A DNA stretch of 38,588 bases from Ectothiorhodospiraceae bacterium WFHF3C12 (lineage in GTDB: Bacteria > Pseudomonadota > Gammaproteobacteria > Nitrococcales > Nitrococcaceae): the NCBI GenBank assembly GCA_013519935.1, contig JACDUA010000041.1, positions 1 to 38,588 of the forward strand, written 5' to 3'. The position numbers and the translations under genes were made by a program. Positions within the stretch are counted from its first letter, which is position 1, and the number at the start of each line of letters is the position of its first letter. The notes under the pieces are model-generated. The model saw only the letters and a program-made list of their open reading frames with translations. It did no database searches and was not told where the DNA came from. Positions 9,156 through 20,321 of the stretch are shown piece by piece.

Positions 9156-9173
9156 AACCGCGGGGCGGTTTCT
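9156..9173 (+). terminator. Hairpin after tatC
   Basis: The stem AACCGC / GCGGTT with loop GGG is followed by TCT, 110 bp past the tatC stop. It is a short intrinsic-terminator candidate for the his-tat transcript. Confidence 0.4.
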
Positions 9174-9192
9174 ACGCCCTGGTGCCGCCGAA

Positions 9193-9230
9193 CCCCCGCC
9201 CCTGGCGGGAGAGCGGCCAGGAAGCGGGGG
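9193..9230. terminator. Large nested hairpin between convergent tatC and PilZ genes
   Basis: Outer stem CCCCCGC / GCGGGGG (9193-9199, 9224-9230) and inner stem CCTGGC / GCCAGG (9201-9206, 9216-9221) form one long symmetric stem. It could end transcription from both sides or stabilise RNA 3' ends. There is no T-run. Confidence 0.4.
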
Positions 9231-9330
9231 AAGCCCATTCGCGGCGACGACGCCGTTCCCCACGGCCAATCCAGCGGGCCACCCGCAGGTGTCCGATAAC
9301 ACCCGGCATAGCTGCCCCCTGCAGATGACC

Positions 9331-9360
9331 CACGGCACCCGTAGGAGCGGCGCAATCCGC
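9331..9360 (+). repeat. GGAGCGGC-family intergenic repeat, copy C
   Basis: CACGGCACC followed by GTAGGAGCGGCGCAA matches the copies at 17822-17874 and 18013-18066. The end here diverges (TCCGCTAT rather than GCCGCGAT). It lies in the tatC-PilZ gap. Confidence 0.55.
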
Positions 9361-9382
9361 TATGGCGGCGCGAACGACGGTG

Positions 9383-11185
9383 CTACCCGCCCCGCAGATG
9401 GGCCGGCGGCTGCACGAGCCGGAAACGGAAATGGGCGAACAGCTGGGAAGTGACGACCCGTTCCGTGAGCTTGATATAGATGGACAGATCGCTCATCACC
9501 AGCCGCAGCACGGTACCGGGCTCGTAGACCCCGACGGGGGCCAGCAGCGTGGTCTCCTCCGTCAACGGGTTCACGCGCGGCACCAGGATGCCCCGCAGGT
9601 ATTCGGTATCCCGGCCGGCTCCCTGCACGGCCTTGGTCCCGACGGCGTAGCCGCTGTCGGCCACATTGCGCACCCCCGCCTCCAGACCGCCATCGGGGCG
9701 GGTTCGCAACCAGCGGACCTGGGCGAGCTTCCAGGCCTGGGGTGGGGCATTGCCGTCATCGGAATACGCCATGAGCTCACCGACGCGCATCCGCATTTCG
9801 ACTGGATCCACGCAGAAAAGAGCCATGCCACCGGCGCTCACGTTCTTGCGGTTCCAGGTCACGGCCCGGTACTGAGCCCGGCGTTGAGCCCCGGCGCCCG
9901 ATTCCCCAATACCCACCAGATGCGCCCGGCGCCAGACGTCGTCGACCTCCGGATCCCGGGCGCGGAAGGCCGAGCGGCGCCCCTCGGGCTCGGCAGGCGT
10001 GACGGGATCGGTCAGGTACTCCGAATCGGAAAGCGTGAGCGCCGGTTCCGTCTGCTCGGTGATCCCGTTCAGCCGCTGCGTCCAGCGCGCTTCATCGGCG
10101 TCCGGATTGAAGCTGCGCCGGCCGTTGAGGAAGAAATGGCAGCCGCTGAGCCCGGCGACGACGCTCACTCGGGCAACCGTCGTGCGGCGCGTGTCAACGC
10201 GTTCCTGGCGACCGCCCAGCGCCTCGCGGAAACGCAGGTACATGTTGCGCTGCATGCGCAGGCCGAGCGCCGCCCTGCTGGGGCGCTCGGCCAGTTCCCC
10301 TTCCAGCGACTCCAGCCTGTCGTCGACCGCCGCCACCAGCTGATCGAGCTGAATGATACGAGGCAGATCCGGCGTCGGCAGGCGCCGCTCCCGAGACCGG
10401 TAATGCGGCGGCAGGCTGCCGCACAGGTCCACGACGAACTGCCCGGGCAGCTCCTGCCAGCGGTGGGGCTCCACCAGCCGCACCAGGTGGACCCAGCGAC
10501 CGATACGCCGATAGAGCTCCGCGGCTTCACCCTGGAGCAGGTGGTGGGGGTTCGCCAGTGCGAGCACCACCATCCGCAGATAGGCCTGCTTGATGGCCAG
10601 CGCCGTCTCGTCCCGGTCCCCCTCCGCCTCGAAGGGCTGGGCCTGCAGCTTGAGCGCCTCGGCATTGAGATACAGGCAATGGACATCCCGCCAGAGATCC
10701 GTCGGCTCGGGCGCGTAGAGCCGGTAGTGTTCCAGCAGACTGCGCCCGCCCACCAGCAGCGCGCGCTGCAGGGCCAGCTTCAGCGGCGGGCCATGGGAAG
10801 GCTCACCGTGCTCGCGGGCGGCGAGCCGCTGATTGACGGACAGCTTGTACCCCTCGTTGAGCAACGCCAGCAGCCGCGTCGTGGCGGCGGCGGCCTGCTG
10901 CGCCTGCTCCGGCAGGGGCAGGGAGAGGTTGCGGTACCCCTGCACCAGCGTGTCGCAGGTATCGAGTACCGGCGGCCGCAGTCGTTCCATGGCCACCAGC
11001 CGGTCCATACGCTCCAGCCGGGAACCGTTCAGGGCTGTCAGTAGCCTGCCCAGCTCCGTGGCATAGAGCCCCGGGTTGCCCTTCGAGAAGCCCGCCAGGT
11101 GCTCCTCGAGCTTGCGCGGGCCGAAACGGCTGTATTCGCTGGTCACGGCATCGGCATTGGCAACGGGCACCGGACCCACGTTCAT
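9383..11185 (-). CDS. Large PilZ-type (putative cyclic-di-GMP binding) protein
   Basis: A 600-residue soluble protein with no signal peptide. The C-terminal third contains a PilZ-like segment: Arg-rich RRAQYRAVTWNRK followed by NVSAGG at 448-453, which matches the family's R-x-x-x-R and [D/N]xSxxG binding signature, then beta-rich sequence ending near 597. The first 350 residues are mostly helical, Leu/Arg-rich, and of no family I recognise. Cyclic-di-GMP binding is inference from the motif. It stands alone on the minus strand, convergent with tatC and divergent from sucA with a 760-bp gap. The ATG at 11185 gives a sensible start, with no other supporting signal. Confidence 0.7.
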   Translation of the reverse strand: MNVGPVPVANADAVTSEYSRFGPRKLEEHLAGFSKGNPGLYATELGRLLTALNGSRLERMDRLVAMERLRPPVLDTCDTLVQGYRNLSLPLPEQAQQAAAATTRLLALLNEGYKLSVNQRLAAREHGEPSHGPPLKLALQRALLVGGRSLLEHYRLYAPEPTDLWRDVHCLYLNAEALKLQAQPFEAEGDRDETALAIKQAYLRMVVLALANPHHLLQGEAAELYRRIGRWVHLVRLVEPHRWQELPGQFVVDLCGSLPPHYRSRERRLPTPDLPRIIQLDQLVAAVDDRLESLEGELAERPSRAALGLRMQRNMYLRFREALGGRQERVDTRRTTVARVSVVAGLSGCHFFLNGRRSFNPDADEARWTQRLNGITEQTEPALTLSDSEYLTDPVTPAEPEGRRSAFRARDPEVDDVWRRAHLVGIGESGAGAQRRAQYRAVTWNRKNVSAGGMALFCVDPVEMRMRVGELMAYSDDGNAPPQAWKLAQVRWLRTRPDGGLEAGVRNVADSGYAVGTKAVQGAGRDTEYLRGILVPRVNPLTEETTLLAPVGVYEPGTVLRLVMSDLSIYIKLTERVVTSQLFAHFRFRLVQPPAHLRGG

Positions 11186-11944
11186 GGGTTATGCCCCGGC
11201 CCGGCGCATGCCGCCGGCTTACCCGCCGGCGGCCGATGTGCAATCCAAGCCCGGCAGGGCACGTCCGCGGCGCCCCACCGGTAATCGTTTACCGCCCCTG
11301 TCATGCGCCAGCCGATCACCGCCTTGTCGTGGTTTTCGCCGGCGTTCCGCGTCACGGATCGTCATCGGGAACGCCGCGTCGCCAGAATAGCATGCGCAGG
11401 GCCGCGTTCGCCCACCCGAGGGGCGGCGGAAACGGGCCGCTCGGTTGCCAAAGGCACCCAATCGGCGTATTTTTGTGAGCCGATGTCAGGGGGTATTGCC
11501 CGCCGCGACGAGGCCGAGGGTCATGACGCATACCGGCACCCCCGAAATCCTTACTCCAGCCTTTGCCAAATCGGATTCCTGGGCCGATGTCGGTCAGCTT
11601 GCCCAAAGCGACGGTTAGCACTACAACAGCCACGCGCCTTCCGGAGACGCATTGCCTGGCGACCGGTACCGCCTGTATGCAGGCGCGCCCAGGGTGGCGG
11701 CGAGACGGAGCCCCCAGCACGGAACCCGGCGGCGGGAGCCACTGACTCGACATGCTCGCCGCGGTCAGCCAAAGCCCTGCCCCATTGGATTTCCCGGCCC
11801 GGACGCCCATCCTTTCTTACTATAGAGTCAGTTTTTGCCGTAACCCGCGGCCCGGGCTGACTGCCGACGCCGGTATGGGCGGCCGGCGTATCCAGCCCCA
11901 ACCCCGGCGCGAACGCGACGCGCCCACAGCAAGGTATGGTGTCA
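11186..11944. other. Long non-coding stretch between the PilZ gene and sucA
   Basis: About 760 bp lack a recognisable gene on either strand. There is a GCCGCCGG / CCGGCGGC stem at 11210-11233, a truncated GGAGCGGC-family repeat at 11434-11458, and an AT-rich patch CTTACTATAGAG near 11816-11827 that could hold the sucA promoter (TACTAT or TATAGA as -10, no matching -35). The open frames present read like shadows, with no family features. Confidence 0.6.
11434..11458 (+). repeat. Truncated GGAGCGGC-family repeat, copy D
   Basis: GGGCCGCTC then GGTTGCCAAAGGCACC. The second part is identical to the core of the copy at 17822-17874, but the right-hand GGAGCGGC arm and CTAC of the left arm are missing, so this is a remnant. 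Confidence 0.45.
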
Positions 11945-14848
11945 ATGTCTAACGGTGCCTTCGAAACCTGGTTACGCAACTCCTATCTCAGCGGCGCCAA
12001 TGCCGATTTCATCGAGGCGCTCTACGAGTCCTATCTGCACGATCCGGAATCCATAGACCGGGAATGGCGACATTACTTCCAGGGACTGGAGGCCGCGGAG
12101 GGTCGCACCAGCCGCGACATCCCGCATACGCCGATCCGGCGCGAGTTCATCGACAAGGGCCGCGCCCATGCCCGGCAGCGTCGCGCCGCCGCCGGCGAGG
12201 GCATGGACCCCGAGGCGGCCCAGAAGCAGGCCGCGGTGTTGCGGCTGATCAACGCCTACCGTGTCCGCGGCCATCAGCACGCCGCCGTCGATCCTCTGGA
12301 CCTGCGTGACGAGCCGCGCGTGCCGGACCTGGATCCTGAGTTCCACGGCCTGGACGAGTCGGACATGGACAAGGTGTTCAACACCGGCTCGCTGTTCGCC
12401 GACGACCGTCTGTCGCTGCGCGACATCATCGCCATCGTCAAGGAGGTGTACTCCGGCCATGTCGGCGCCGAGTACATGCACATCACCGATACCCAGCAGA
12501 AACGCTGGATCCAGGAGCGGCTGGAGCGCCCGCGGGCCCGTCCGGACTTCGACGCCGAGCGCAAGCAGCAGATCCTGCGCCGGCTCACCGCCGCGGAAGG
12601 CCTGGAGAAGTACCTCAACAGCAAGTACGTGGGCCAGAAACGCTTCTCGCTGGAAGGCGGCGAGAGCCTCATCCCGCTGCTCGACGAAGTGGTACAGCGC
12701 GGCGGTGAGCAGGGCGTGCGCGAGCTGGTTCTGGGCATGGCGCACCGCGGCCGGCTCAACGTGCTGGTCAACCTCCTCGGCAAGTCGCCCAAGGACCTGT
12801 TCGCGGAATTCGAGGGCGACTATGCCCTGGAAAACGCCACCGCCGGCGACGTGAAGTACCACATGGGTTACTCCTCGGACATCCAGACCGACGGCGGCCC
12901 GGTGCACCTGGCCATGGCCTTCAATCCGTCCCATCTGGAAATCGTGGACCCGGTGGTCGTGGGCTCGGTGCGGGCACGCATGCAGCGTCGCGAGGACTTC
13001 CTCGGCGACCAGGTGCTGCCCGTCATCATCCACGGCGACGCCGCCTTCGCCGGTCAGGGCGTTGTCATGGAGACATTCCAGCTCTCCCAGGCTCGCGGCT
13101 TCTACACCGGCGGCACCGTCCACGTGATCATCAACAACCAGATCGGCTTCACCACCTCCAACCCCCTGGACGCCCGCTCGACCTTCTACTGCACGGAAGT
13201 GGCGAAAATGGTTCAGGCGCCGATCTTCCACGTCAACGGCGACGACCCCGAGGCGGTGCTGTTCGTCACGCAACTGGCCATGGATTACCGCCAGCGCTTC
13301 CGCCGCGACGTGGTCATCGACCTGATCTGCTACCGCCGGCACGGTCACAACGAAGCCGACGAACCCTCCGCCACGCAGCCAGTGATGTACCAGAAGATCA
13401 AGGAACGCACCACGGTGCGACAGAGCTATGCCAGCCGCCTGGTGGACGAGGGGGTGGCGGAGAAGGACGCCGCCAAGGCCCTGGACCGCGAGTATCGCGA
13501 CGACCTCGACGCCCACAAGATCGTCGCCCCGCGCATCCTGCAGGAGGCGCAGAACGAGTACGCCGTGGACTGGTCGCCCTACTTCGACGTCAAGTGGGAC
13601 GAACCCACCGATACCAGCATGAGCCTGGACCGGATTCGCCAGCTTCAGGAATCCCTGCTGACCCTGCCGGAGGGCTTCGAGCTCAACCCGCGCGTGGCCA
13701 GCATGATGGAGTCCCGCCGCAAGATGGCTCAGGGCGCCCTGGCGCTCGACTGGGGGTTCGCCGAGACCATGGCCTATGCCGGGCTGCTCATGGACGGCCA
13801 CAAGGTGCGGCTCACCGGCCAGGACAGTGGCCGCGGCACGTTCTTCCACCGCAACGCGGTCCTTCACAACGCGAAGGACGGGACTACCCACATCCCCCTG
13901 AAGAACCTCACCGACGAGGCCAACGACTTCGTGGTGATCGATTCGCTGCTGTCCGAGGAGGCGGTGCTCGGCTTCGAGTACGGCTACTCCACGGCCGACC
14001 CGACGACCCTGGTGATCTGGGAAGCGCAGTTCGGCGATTTCGCCAACGGCGCCCAGGTGGTCATCGACCAGTTCATCGCCTCGGGCGAGGCCAAGTGGGG
14101 GCGGCTCGCCGGTCTGACCCTGTTCCTGCCCCATGGTTACGAGGGCCAGGGCCCGGAGCACTCCTCGGCCCGGCTGGAGCGGTTTCTCCAGCTTTGCGCG
14201 GAGCACAACATCCAGATCTGCATCCCCAGCACGCCGGCCCAGTTCTTCCATATGATCCGCCGGCAGCAGCTGCGCCCCTTCCGCAAGCCGCTGGTGGTGT
14301 TCACGCCCAAGAGCCTGCTCCGCCACAAGCTGTCCACTTCCAACCTGGACGATCTGGCGGAGGGCCATTTCCACCTGGTCATCGACGAGATCGACGACCT
14401 CAAGGCCTCGGACGTCAAGCGCGTGGTCATGTGCAGCGGCAAGGTCTATTACGACCTGCTCCAGGAACGGCGCAAGCGCGAGCTCGAGGACGTCGCCATC
14501 GTCCGTATCGAGCAGCTTTATCCATTCCCGGAGAAGGATCTGCAGGCCCTGCTGCGTCGGCGCTACAAGAACGCCACCGAGGTGGTCTGGTGCCAGGAGG
14601 AACCCAAGAACCAGGGCGCCTGGTACAACTCCCAGCACCACTTCCTGCGCGCCATGCGCAAGGACCAGGTGCTGCGCTACGCCGGGCGCGCGGCCTCGGC
14701 CTCCCCGGCCGTGGGCTACGCCAAGCTCCACCACGAACAGCAGCGCCGGCTGGTGGATGCCGCGCTCAAACCCTGGCCCACGGAAAAGCGCAAGGCCGGG
14801 CACGAGGAGACCCCGGCCCGGGAGACCGTGGAGACGACCAGATCCTGA
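11945..14848 (+). CDS. sucA: 2-oxoglutarate dehydrogenase E1 component
   Basis: The thiamine-diphosphate E1 subunit decarboxylates 2-oxoglutarate and passes the succinyl group to the lipoyl E2 (TCA cycle, cytoplasm). It is about 967 residues, normal for the family. The N-terminal E2/E3-binding segment reads FETWLRNSYLSGANADFIEA; the core has GMAHRGRLNVL (His267), the cofactor-binding HVNGDDPEAV and CYRRHGHNEADEPS, and late HGYEGQGPEHSSAR. The frame also has ATG 11936, but AAGG at 11931 is too close to it; ATG 11945 (MSNGAFETW) has usable spacing. It is followed by sucB after a hairpin-containing gap of 151 bp. Confidence 0.97.
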   Translation: MSNGAFETWLRNSYLSGANADFIEALYESYLHDPESIDREWRHYFQGLEAAEGRTSRDIPHTPIRREFIDKGRAHARQRRAAAGEGMDPEAAQKQAAVLRLINAYRVRGHQHAAVDPLDLRDEPRVPDLDPEFHGLDESDMDKVFNTGSLFADDRLSLRDIIAIVKEVYSGHVGAEYMHITDTQQKRWIQERLERPRARPDFDAERKQQILRRLTAAEGLEKYLNSKYVGQKRFSLEGGESLIPLLDEVVQRGGEQGVRELVLGMAHRGRLNVLVNLLGKSPKDLFAEFEGDYALENATAGDVKYHMGYSSDIQTDGGPVHLAMAFNPSHLEIVDPVVVGSVRARMQRREDFLGDQVLPVIIHGDAAFAGQGVVMETFQLSQARGFYTGGTVHVIINNQIGFTTSNPLDARSTFYCTEVAKMVQAPIFHVNGDDPEAVLFVTQLAMDYRQRFRRDVVIDLICYRRHGHNEADEPSATQPVMYQKIKERTTVRQSYASRLVDEGVAEKDAAKALDREYRDDLDAHKIVAPRILQEAQNEYAVDWSPYFDVKWDEPTDTSMSLDRIRQLQESLLTLPEGFELNPRVASMMESRRKMAQGALALDWGFAETMAYAGLLMDGHKVRLTGQDSGRGTFFHRNAVLHNAKDGTTHIPLKNLTDEANDFVVIDSLLSEEAVLGFEYGYSTADPTTLVIWEAQFGDFANGAQVVIDQFIASGEAKWGRLAGLTLFLPHGYEGQGPEHSSARLERFLQLCAEHNIQICIPSTPAQFFHMIRRQQLRPFRKPLVVFTPKSLLRHKLSTSNLDDLAEGHFHLVIDEIDDLKASDVKRVVMCSGKVYYDLLQERRKRELEDVAIVRIEQLYPFPEKDLQALLRRRYKNATEVVWCQEEPKNQGAWYNSQHHFLRAMRKDQVLRYAGRAASASPAVGYAKLHHEQQRRLVDAALKPWPTEKRKAGHEETPARETVETTRS

Positions 14849-14853
14849 CAGGG

Positions 14854-14878
14854 CGGTGGCCGGGTACGGCCACCGTTT
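14854..14878 (+). terminator. Stem-loop after sucA (partial terminator or attenuator)
   Basis: Perfect 9-bp stem CGGTGGCCG / CGGCCACCG with loop GGTA, followed by TTT, 5 bp past the sucA stop. It is a plausible leaky terminator or mRNA stabiliser inside the suc operon. Confidence 0.5.
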
Positions 14879-14931
14879 CGGAATCGATGGGAAGCCCCCG
14901 GCGGCGCATGCCGGGCACGCAGCGGAACCGT

Positions 14932-14953
14932 CCGCCGGGCCCTGACCCGGCGG
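14932..14953 (+). other. Second stem-loop in the sucA-sucB gap
   Basis: Stem CCGCCGGG / CCCGGCGG (8 bp) with loop CCCTGA. No T-run follows. It lies 46 bp before the sucB ATG. Confidence 0.4.
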
Positions 14954-14999
14954 CGGTGCGCGTGGCCGGAGGGCTTCGGTAACGGAAGGCGAGGAGTCG

Positions 15000-17806
<2,807 letters not shown>

Positions 17807-17821
17807 CCGTTTCTCGGCCGT

Positions 17822-17874
17822 GGGCCGCTCCTACGGTTGCCAAAGGCACCTGCAGGAGCGGCGCAAGCCGCGAT
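17822..17874 (+). repeat. GGAGCGGC-family inverted-pair repeat, copy A
   Basis: Left arm GGGCCGCTCCTAC, core GGTTGCCAAAGGCACC, right arm AGGAGCGGCGCAAGCCGCGA. The arms pair as CCGCTCCT / AGGAGCGG. It begins 15 bp after lpd and resembles a REP-type extragenic palindrome. Confidence 0.6.
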
Positions 17875-18012
17875 CCGCCATCGCAGCGCAATTTGTCGGC
17901 GCCGGCTGCGCCCGGTGCCGACCTACGCTTCTTGCGCGATCAAGGAAAGTAACTCGGCCGCCGACAGGCGGACGACAAAGCCTGCGTCGAACGAAGCCGC
18001 AATTCGCGGCCA

Positions 18013-18066
18013 GGGGCCGCTCCTGCACGGGGCCACGGCACCGGTAGGAGCGGCGCAAGCCGCGAT
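18013..18066 (+). repeat. GGAGCGGC-family inverted-pair repeat, copy B
   Basis: Left arm GGGGCCGCTCCTGC, core CACGGCACC, right arm GTAGGAGCGGCGCAAGCC ending in GCGAT. Arms GCCGCTCCT / AGGAGCGGC pair. It is 39 bp before the ogt stop and in the same orientation as copy A; the rest of the 17807-18105 gap holds no recognisable gene. Confidence 0.6.
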
Positions 18067-18105
18067 AACCCCACACGTGGGAGCCCCGACGCCGGCGCGA
18101 ACCGC

Positions 18106-18633
18106 TCACCGCAGCGGCAACGACACCTGCCCCACCCCATCGTTCACCCGGTCCCGCCCGTCCACCTCGATGCCCTCGATGGCGAGCAACTGCCGCTTGA
18201 TGTCGAGACCGCCGGCGTAGCCGGTGAGGCCGCCGTCGCTGCCTATTACCCGGTGGCAGGGCACGACGATGGCGATGGGGTTCGCCCCATTGGCGGCGCC
18301 CACCGCCCGCACGCTGCCCGGGCTGCCGATGGCCCGGGCAATATCGCCGTAACTGGCCACGGTACCGTGGGGAATGTCGCACAAGGCACGCCAGACCCGC
18401 CGCTGAAAGGCGGTTCCGTCACCCGCAACCGGTGCGGAGAAACTGACCGGCTCCCCCGAGAAATAAGCCTCCAGCTCGGCGGCCAGGCCGGCGAAAGCGC
18501 CCCGCGCGCGTTGCCACGTCTTGCCGGGTACGCAAGCCCCGCTTCCGGCAAGAAAGGACAGCTTGCGCAGCCCCGCGTCGTCGGCGGCCACCAGCAGTTC
18601 GCCCAACGGGCTTTCCAGGATGTCGTAGCGCAT
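18106..18633 (-). CDS. ogt: Methylated-DNA--protein-cysteine S-methyltransferase
   Basis: Suicide repair enzyme that moves the methyl group from O6-methylguanine (and O4-methylthymine) to its own cysteine. It is 175 residues from ATG 18633. The acceptor Cys126 lies in the invariant PCHR motif (VVPCHRVIG); the DNA-binding helix region FQRRVWRALCDIPHGTVASY and the AVGAANGANP turn are typical. The frame runs on upstream to 18852, but only 18633 has a strong AGGAGG site. It starts 14 bp after the stop of the Ada-AlkA gene, so the pair is an operon. Confidence 0.94.
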   Translation of the reverse strand: MRYDILESPLGELLVAADDAGLRKLSFLAGSGACVPGKTWQRARGAFAGLAAELEAYFSGEPVSFSAPVAGDGTAFQRRVWRALCDIPHGTVASYGDIARAIGSPGSVRAVGAANGANPIAIVVPCHRVIGSDGGLTGYAGGLDIKRQLLAIEGIEVDGRDRVNDGVGQVSLPLR

Positions 18634-18647
18634 GGCGTCGAGGCCTC

Positions 18648-20072
18648 CTATCCGAGACTGTGCCAGAGATGAATCGCCGCGTAAGCCCGCCATGGCCGCC
18701 AGGCCTCCGCCCGGGCCTCGACCTCGCGGGAACGGCGCGCGGCCAGGGCTTTCATCAGACCCAGATCCGCGGCCGGGAATGCGTCGGGCTCGCCGTGTCC
18801 GCGCATGGCCACGTAGGCGGCCGTCCACGGGCCGATGCCGGGCAACGCGCACAACCTTTCGGCGAAGGCCTCGGCGCTCGGAGCGGCGTCCAGCAAGGCG
18901 GGATCATCCGCGACGGCCGCCGCCAGAGCACGCAGCGTGCGGGCCCGGCGGCCGGTCAAACCAATGCCGTCGAGATCGGCCGTGGCCAACGCCCCGGCGG
19001 TCGGAAACATGCGGCTCACGCCCCGGGGAGCATCCTCCAGCGGGGCGCCGAATCGCTCCACCAGCCGGCCGGCCAGGGTGGTCGCGGCCTTGACGGAGAC
19101 CTGCTGGCCCAGCACGGCTCGCACGGCCAGCTCGAAAGGCGCCCAGGCGCAAGGCAGCCGCAGTCCGGGCGCGCCTGCCAGCAACCCGGCCAGCAAAGGG
19201 TCCCGGCCCAGGTCCGCGTGCACGGCGTCCATATTCACGTCCAGGTCGAACTGGAAGCGGATGCGGGCGACGATGGCCCGCAGTTGCCGGGGTTCCGGAT
19301 GGTGGATGGACGCGCGGAGAGCGTTCCCGGGCCGCGACGGGCTTATCTCGATCCAGCCCGGCCGCTCCCCGGCCACGATGCTGCGCCGATAGGTCAGCCC
19401 GTCCACGTACTCGACGCCCGGCACGGCCCGTGACTTGCGAAAGGCCATGGCCGCTGCCCAGTCAAGCGGCGGCCGGTAGGCGAGGCGCAGCCTGACCCCG
19501 TTGCCCGGGTGCTGGCCGCCGCCACCTCGCAGCCGGCCTGGCGGTAGGTCGAAAGCCGTCCGAAAGGCGTCGTTGAACCGGCGCAGACTGCCGAATCCGG
19601 CCGCCATGGCAACGTCCGTCACGGGCAGCGTTGTCTCGGCCAGCAACTGCCGCGCGAACTGCAGCCGCTGGTGATCGGCATAGGCCTTGGGGGAGACACC
19701 CAGATCGCGCGTGAACGCGCGATGGAGCTGTCGTTCACTCAGCCCGACGGCACCAGCCAGCGCGCCAATCCCGCACTCAGCCAGATGCCCCGTCTCGATC
19801 AGTTCCAGGGCGCGAGCCACTGCCCGCTCAGTGCCCGTGCGGGGCTGGCCGGGTGCCGTCTCCGGCCGGCAACGCAGGCAGGGCCGGTAGCCCGCTGCGG
19901 ATGCCGCGGCGGCGCTGACGAAGTAGCGTACGTTCTCCGGGCGAGCGCGGCTCGCCGCCGGGCACACCGGCCGGCAGTAGACGCCGGTGGTGACGACCCC
20001 GGTGTAGAAACGCCCGTCGAAGCGCGCATCCCTGGCGCAACGCGCCCGCTCGCATACTCGTGTATCCAGCAC
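18648..20072 (-). CDS. Ada-type regulator fused to AlkA-type 3-methyladenine DNA glycosylase
   Basis: A 474-residue fusion. Residues 1-75 are the Ada zinc domain, with Cys33, Cys37, Cys65 and Cys68; Cys33 (TGVYCRPVC) corresponds to the methylphosphotriester acceptor that switches Ada on. About 85-185 is an AraC-type helix-turn-helix (GLSERQLHRAF, MAAGFGSLRRFNDAF). About 190-300 resembles the AlkA N-terminal domain, and about 310-474 is HhH-GPD glycosylase with LCALPGIGPWTAAYVAMRG and the catalytic-Asp block FPAADLGL. The protein is therefore probably both alkylation-responsive activator and base-excision enzyme. The O6-methylguanine half of classical Ada is missing but is supplied by ogt next door. 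Self-regulation is inference. Confidence 0.9.
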   Translation of the reverse strand: MLDTRVCERARCARDARFDGRFYTGVVTTGVYCRPVCPAASRARPENVRYFVSAAAASAAGYRPCLRCRPETAPGQPRTGTERAVARALELIETGHLAECGIGALAGAVGLSERQLHRAFTRDLGVSPKAYADHQRLQFARQLLAETTLPVTDVAMAAGFGSLRRFNDAFRTAFDLPPGRLRGGGGQHPGNGVRLRLAYRPPLDWAAAMAFRKSRAVPGVEYVDGLTYRRSIVAGERPGWIEISPSRPGNALRASIHHPEPRQLRAIVARIRFQFDLDVNMDAVHADLGRDPLLAGLLAGAPGLRLPCAWAPFELAVRAVLGQQVSVKAATTLAGRLVERFGAPLEDAPRGVSRMFPTAGALATADLDGIGLTGRRARTLRALAAAVADDPALLDAAPSAEAFAERLCALPGIGPWTAAYVAMRGHGEPDAFPAADLGLMKALAARRSREVEARAEAWRPWRAYAAIHLWHSLG

Positions 20073-20229
20073 TGCTCGGCCCCTGCATGCGAGATCCGCC
20101 CATCGGAGCCACCATCATAGTAGCCGGCCGCCCGTTTGGCTCGCCGGAATCGGACACCAATTCCGGCCGCGGTTGCCCTACCTGCGAAACACCCTGGAAT
20201 GGCTCTTAACAGATTGTTTTAAAGGGAAT

Positions 20230-20259
20230 TTGGGAACTGATATCGCGCTAGGGTAAACT
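20230..20259 (+). promoter_or_regulatory. Sigma-70-like promoter candidate for the prp cluster
   Basis: TTGGGA (20230-20235) and TAAACT (20254-20259) with an 18-bp spacer. Transcription from here would give a leader of about 360 nt before prpB that includes the nested palindrome. Confidence 0.3.
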
Positions 20260-20283
20260 GACTCGCCCATTGAGGAAGGCAAT

Positions 20284-20321
20284 GATCACTATGAGTACAA
20301 CTGTGTACTCGAAAGGTGATC
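20284..20321. promoter_or_regulatory. Nested palindrome upstream of prpB
   Basis: Inner dyad GAGTACA-ACTG-TGTACTC (20293-20310) inside outer arms GATCAC (20284-20289) and GTGATC (20316-20321). It is placed about 25 bp after the promoter candidate, so it may be an operator or an RNA hairpin. The regulator is unknown. Confidence 0.45.

Noticed and set aside
9362-11044. 560-codon open frame on the plus strand
   Set aside because: Antisense to the PilZ-type gene; the minus-strand product has coherent composition and a PilZ motif, the plus-strand product does not.
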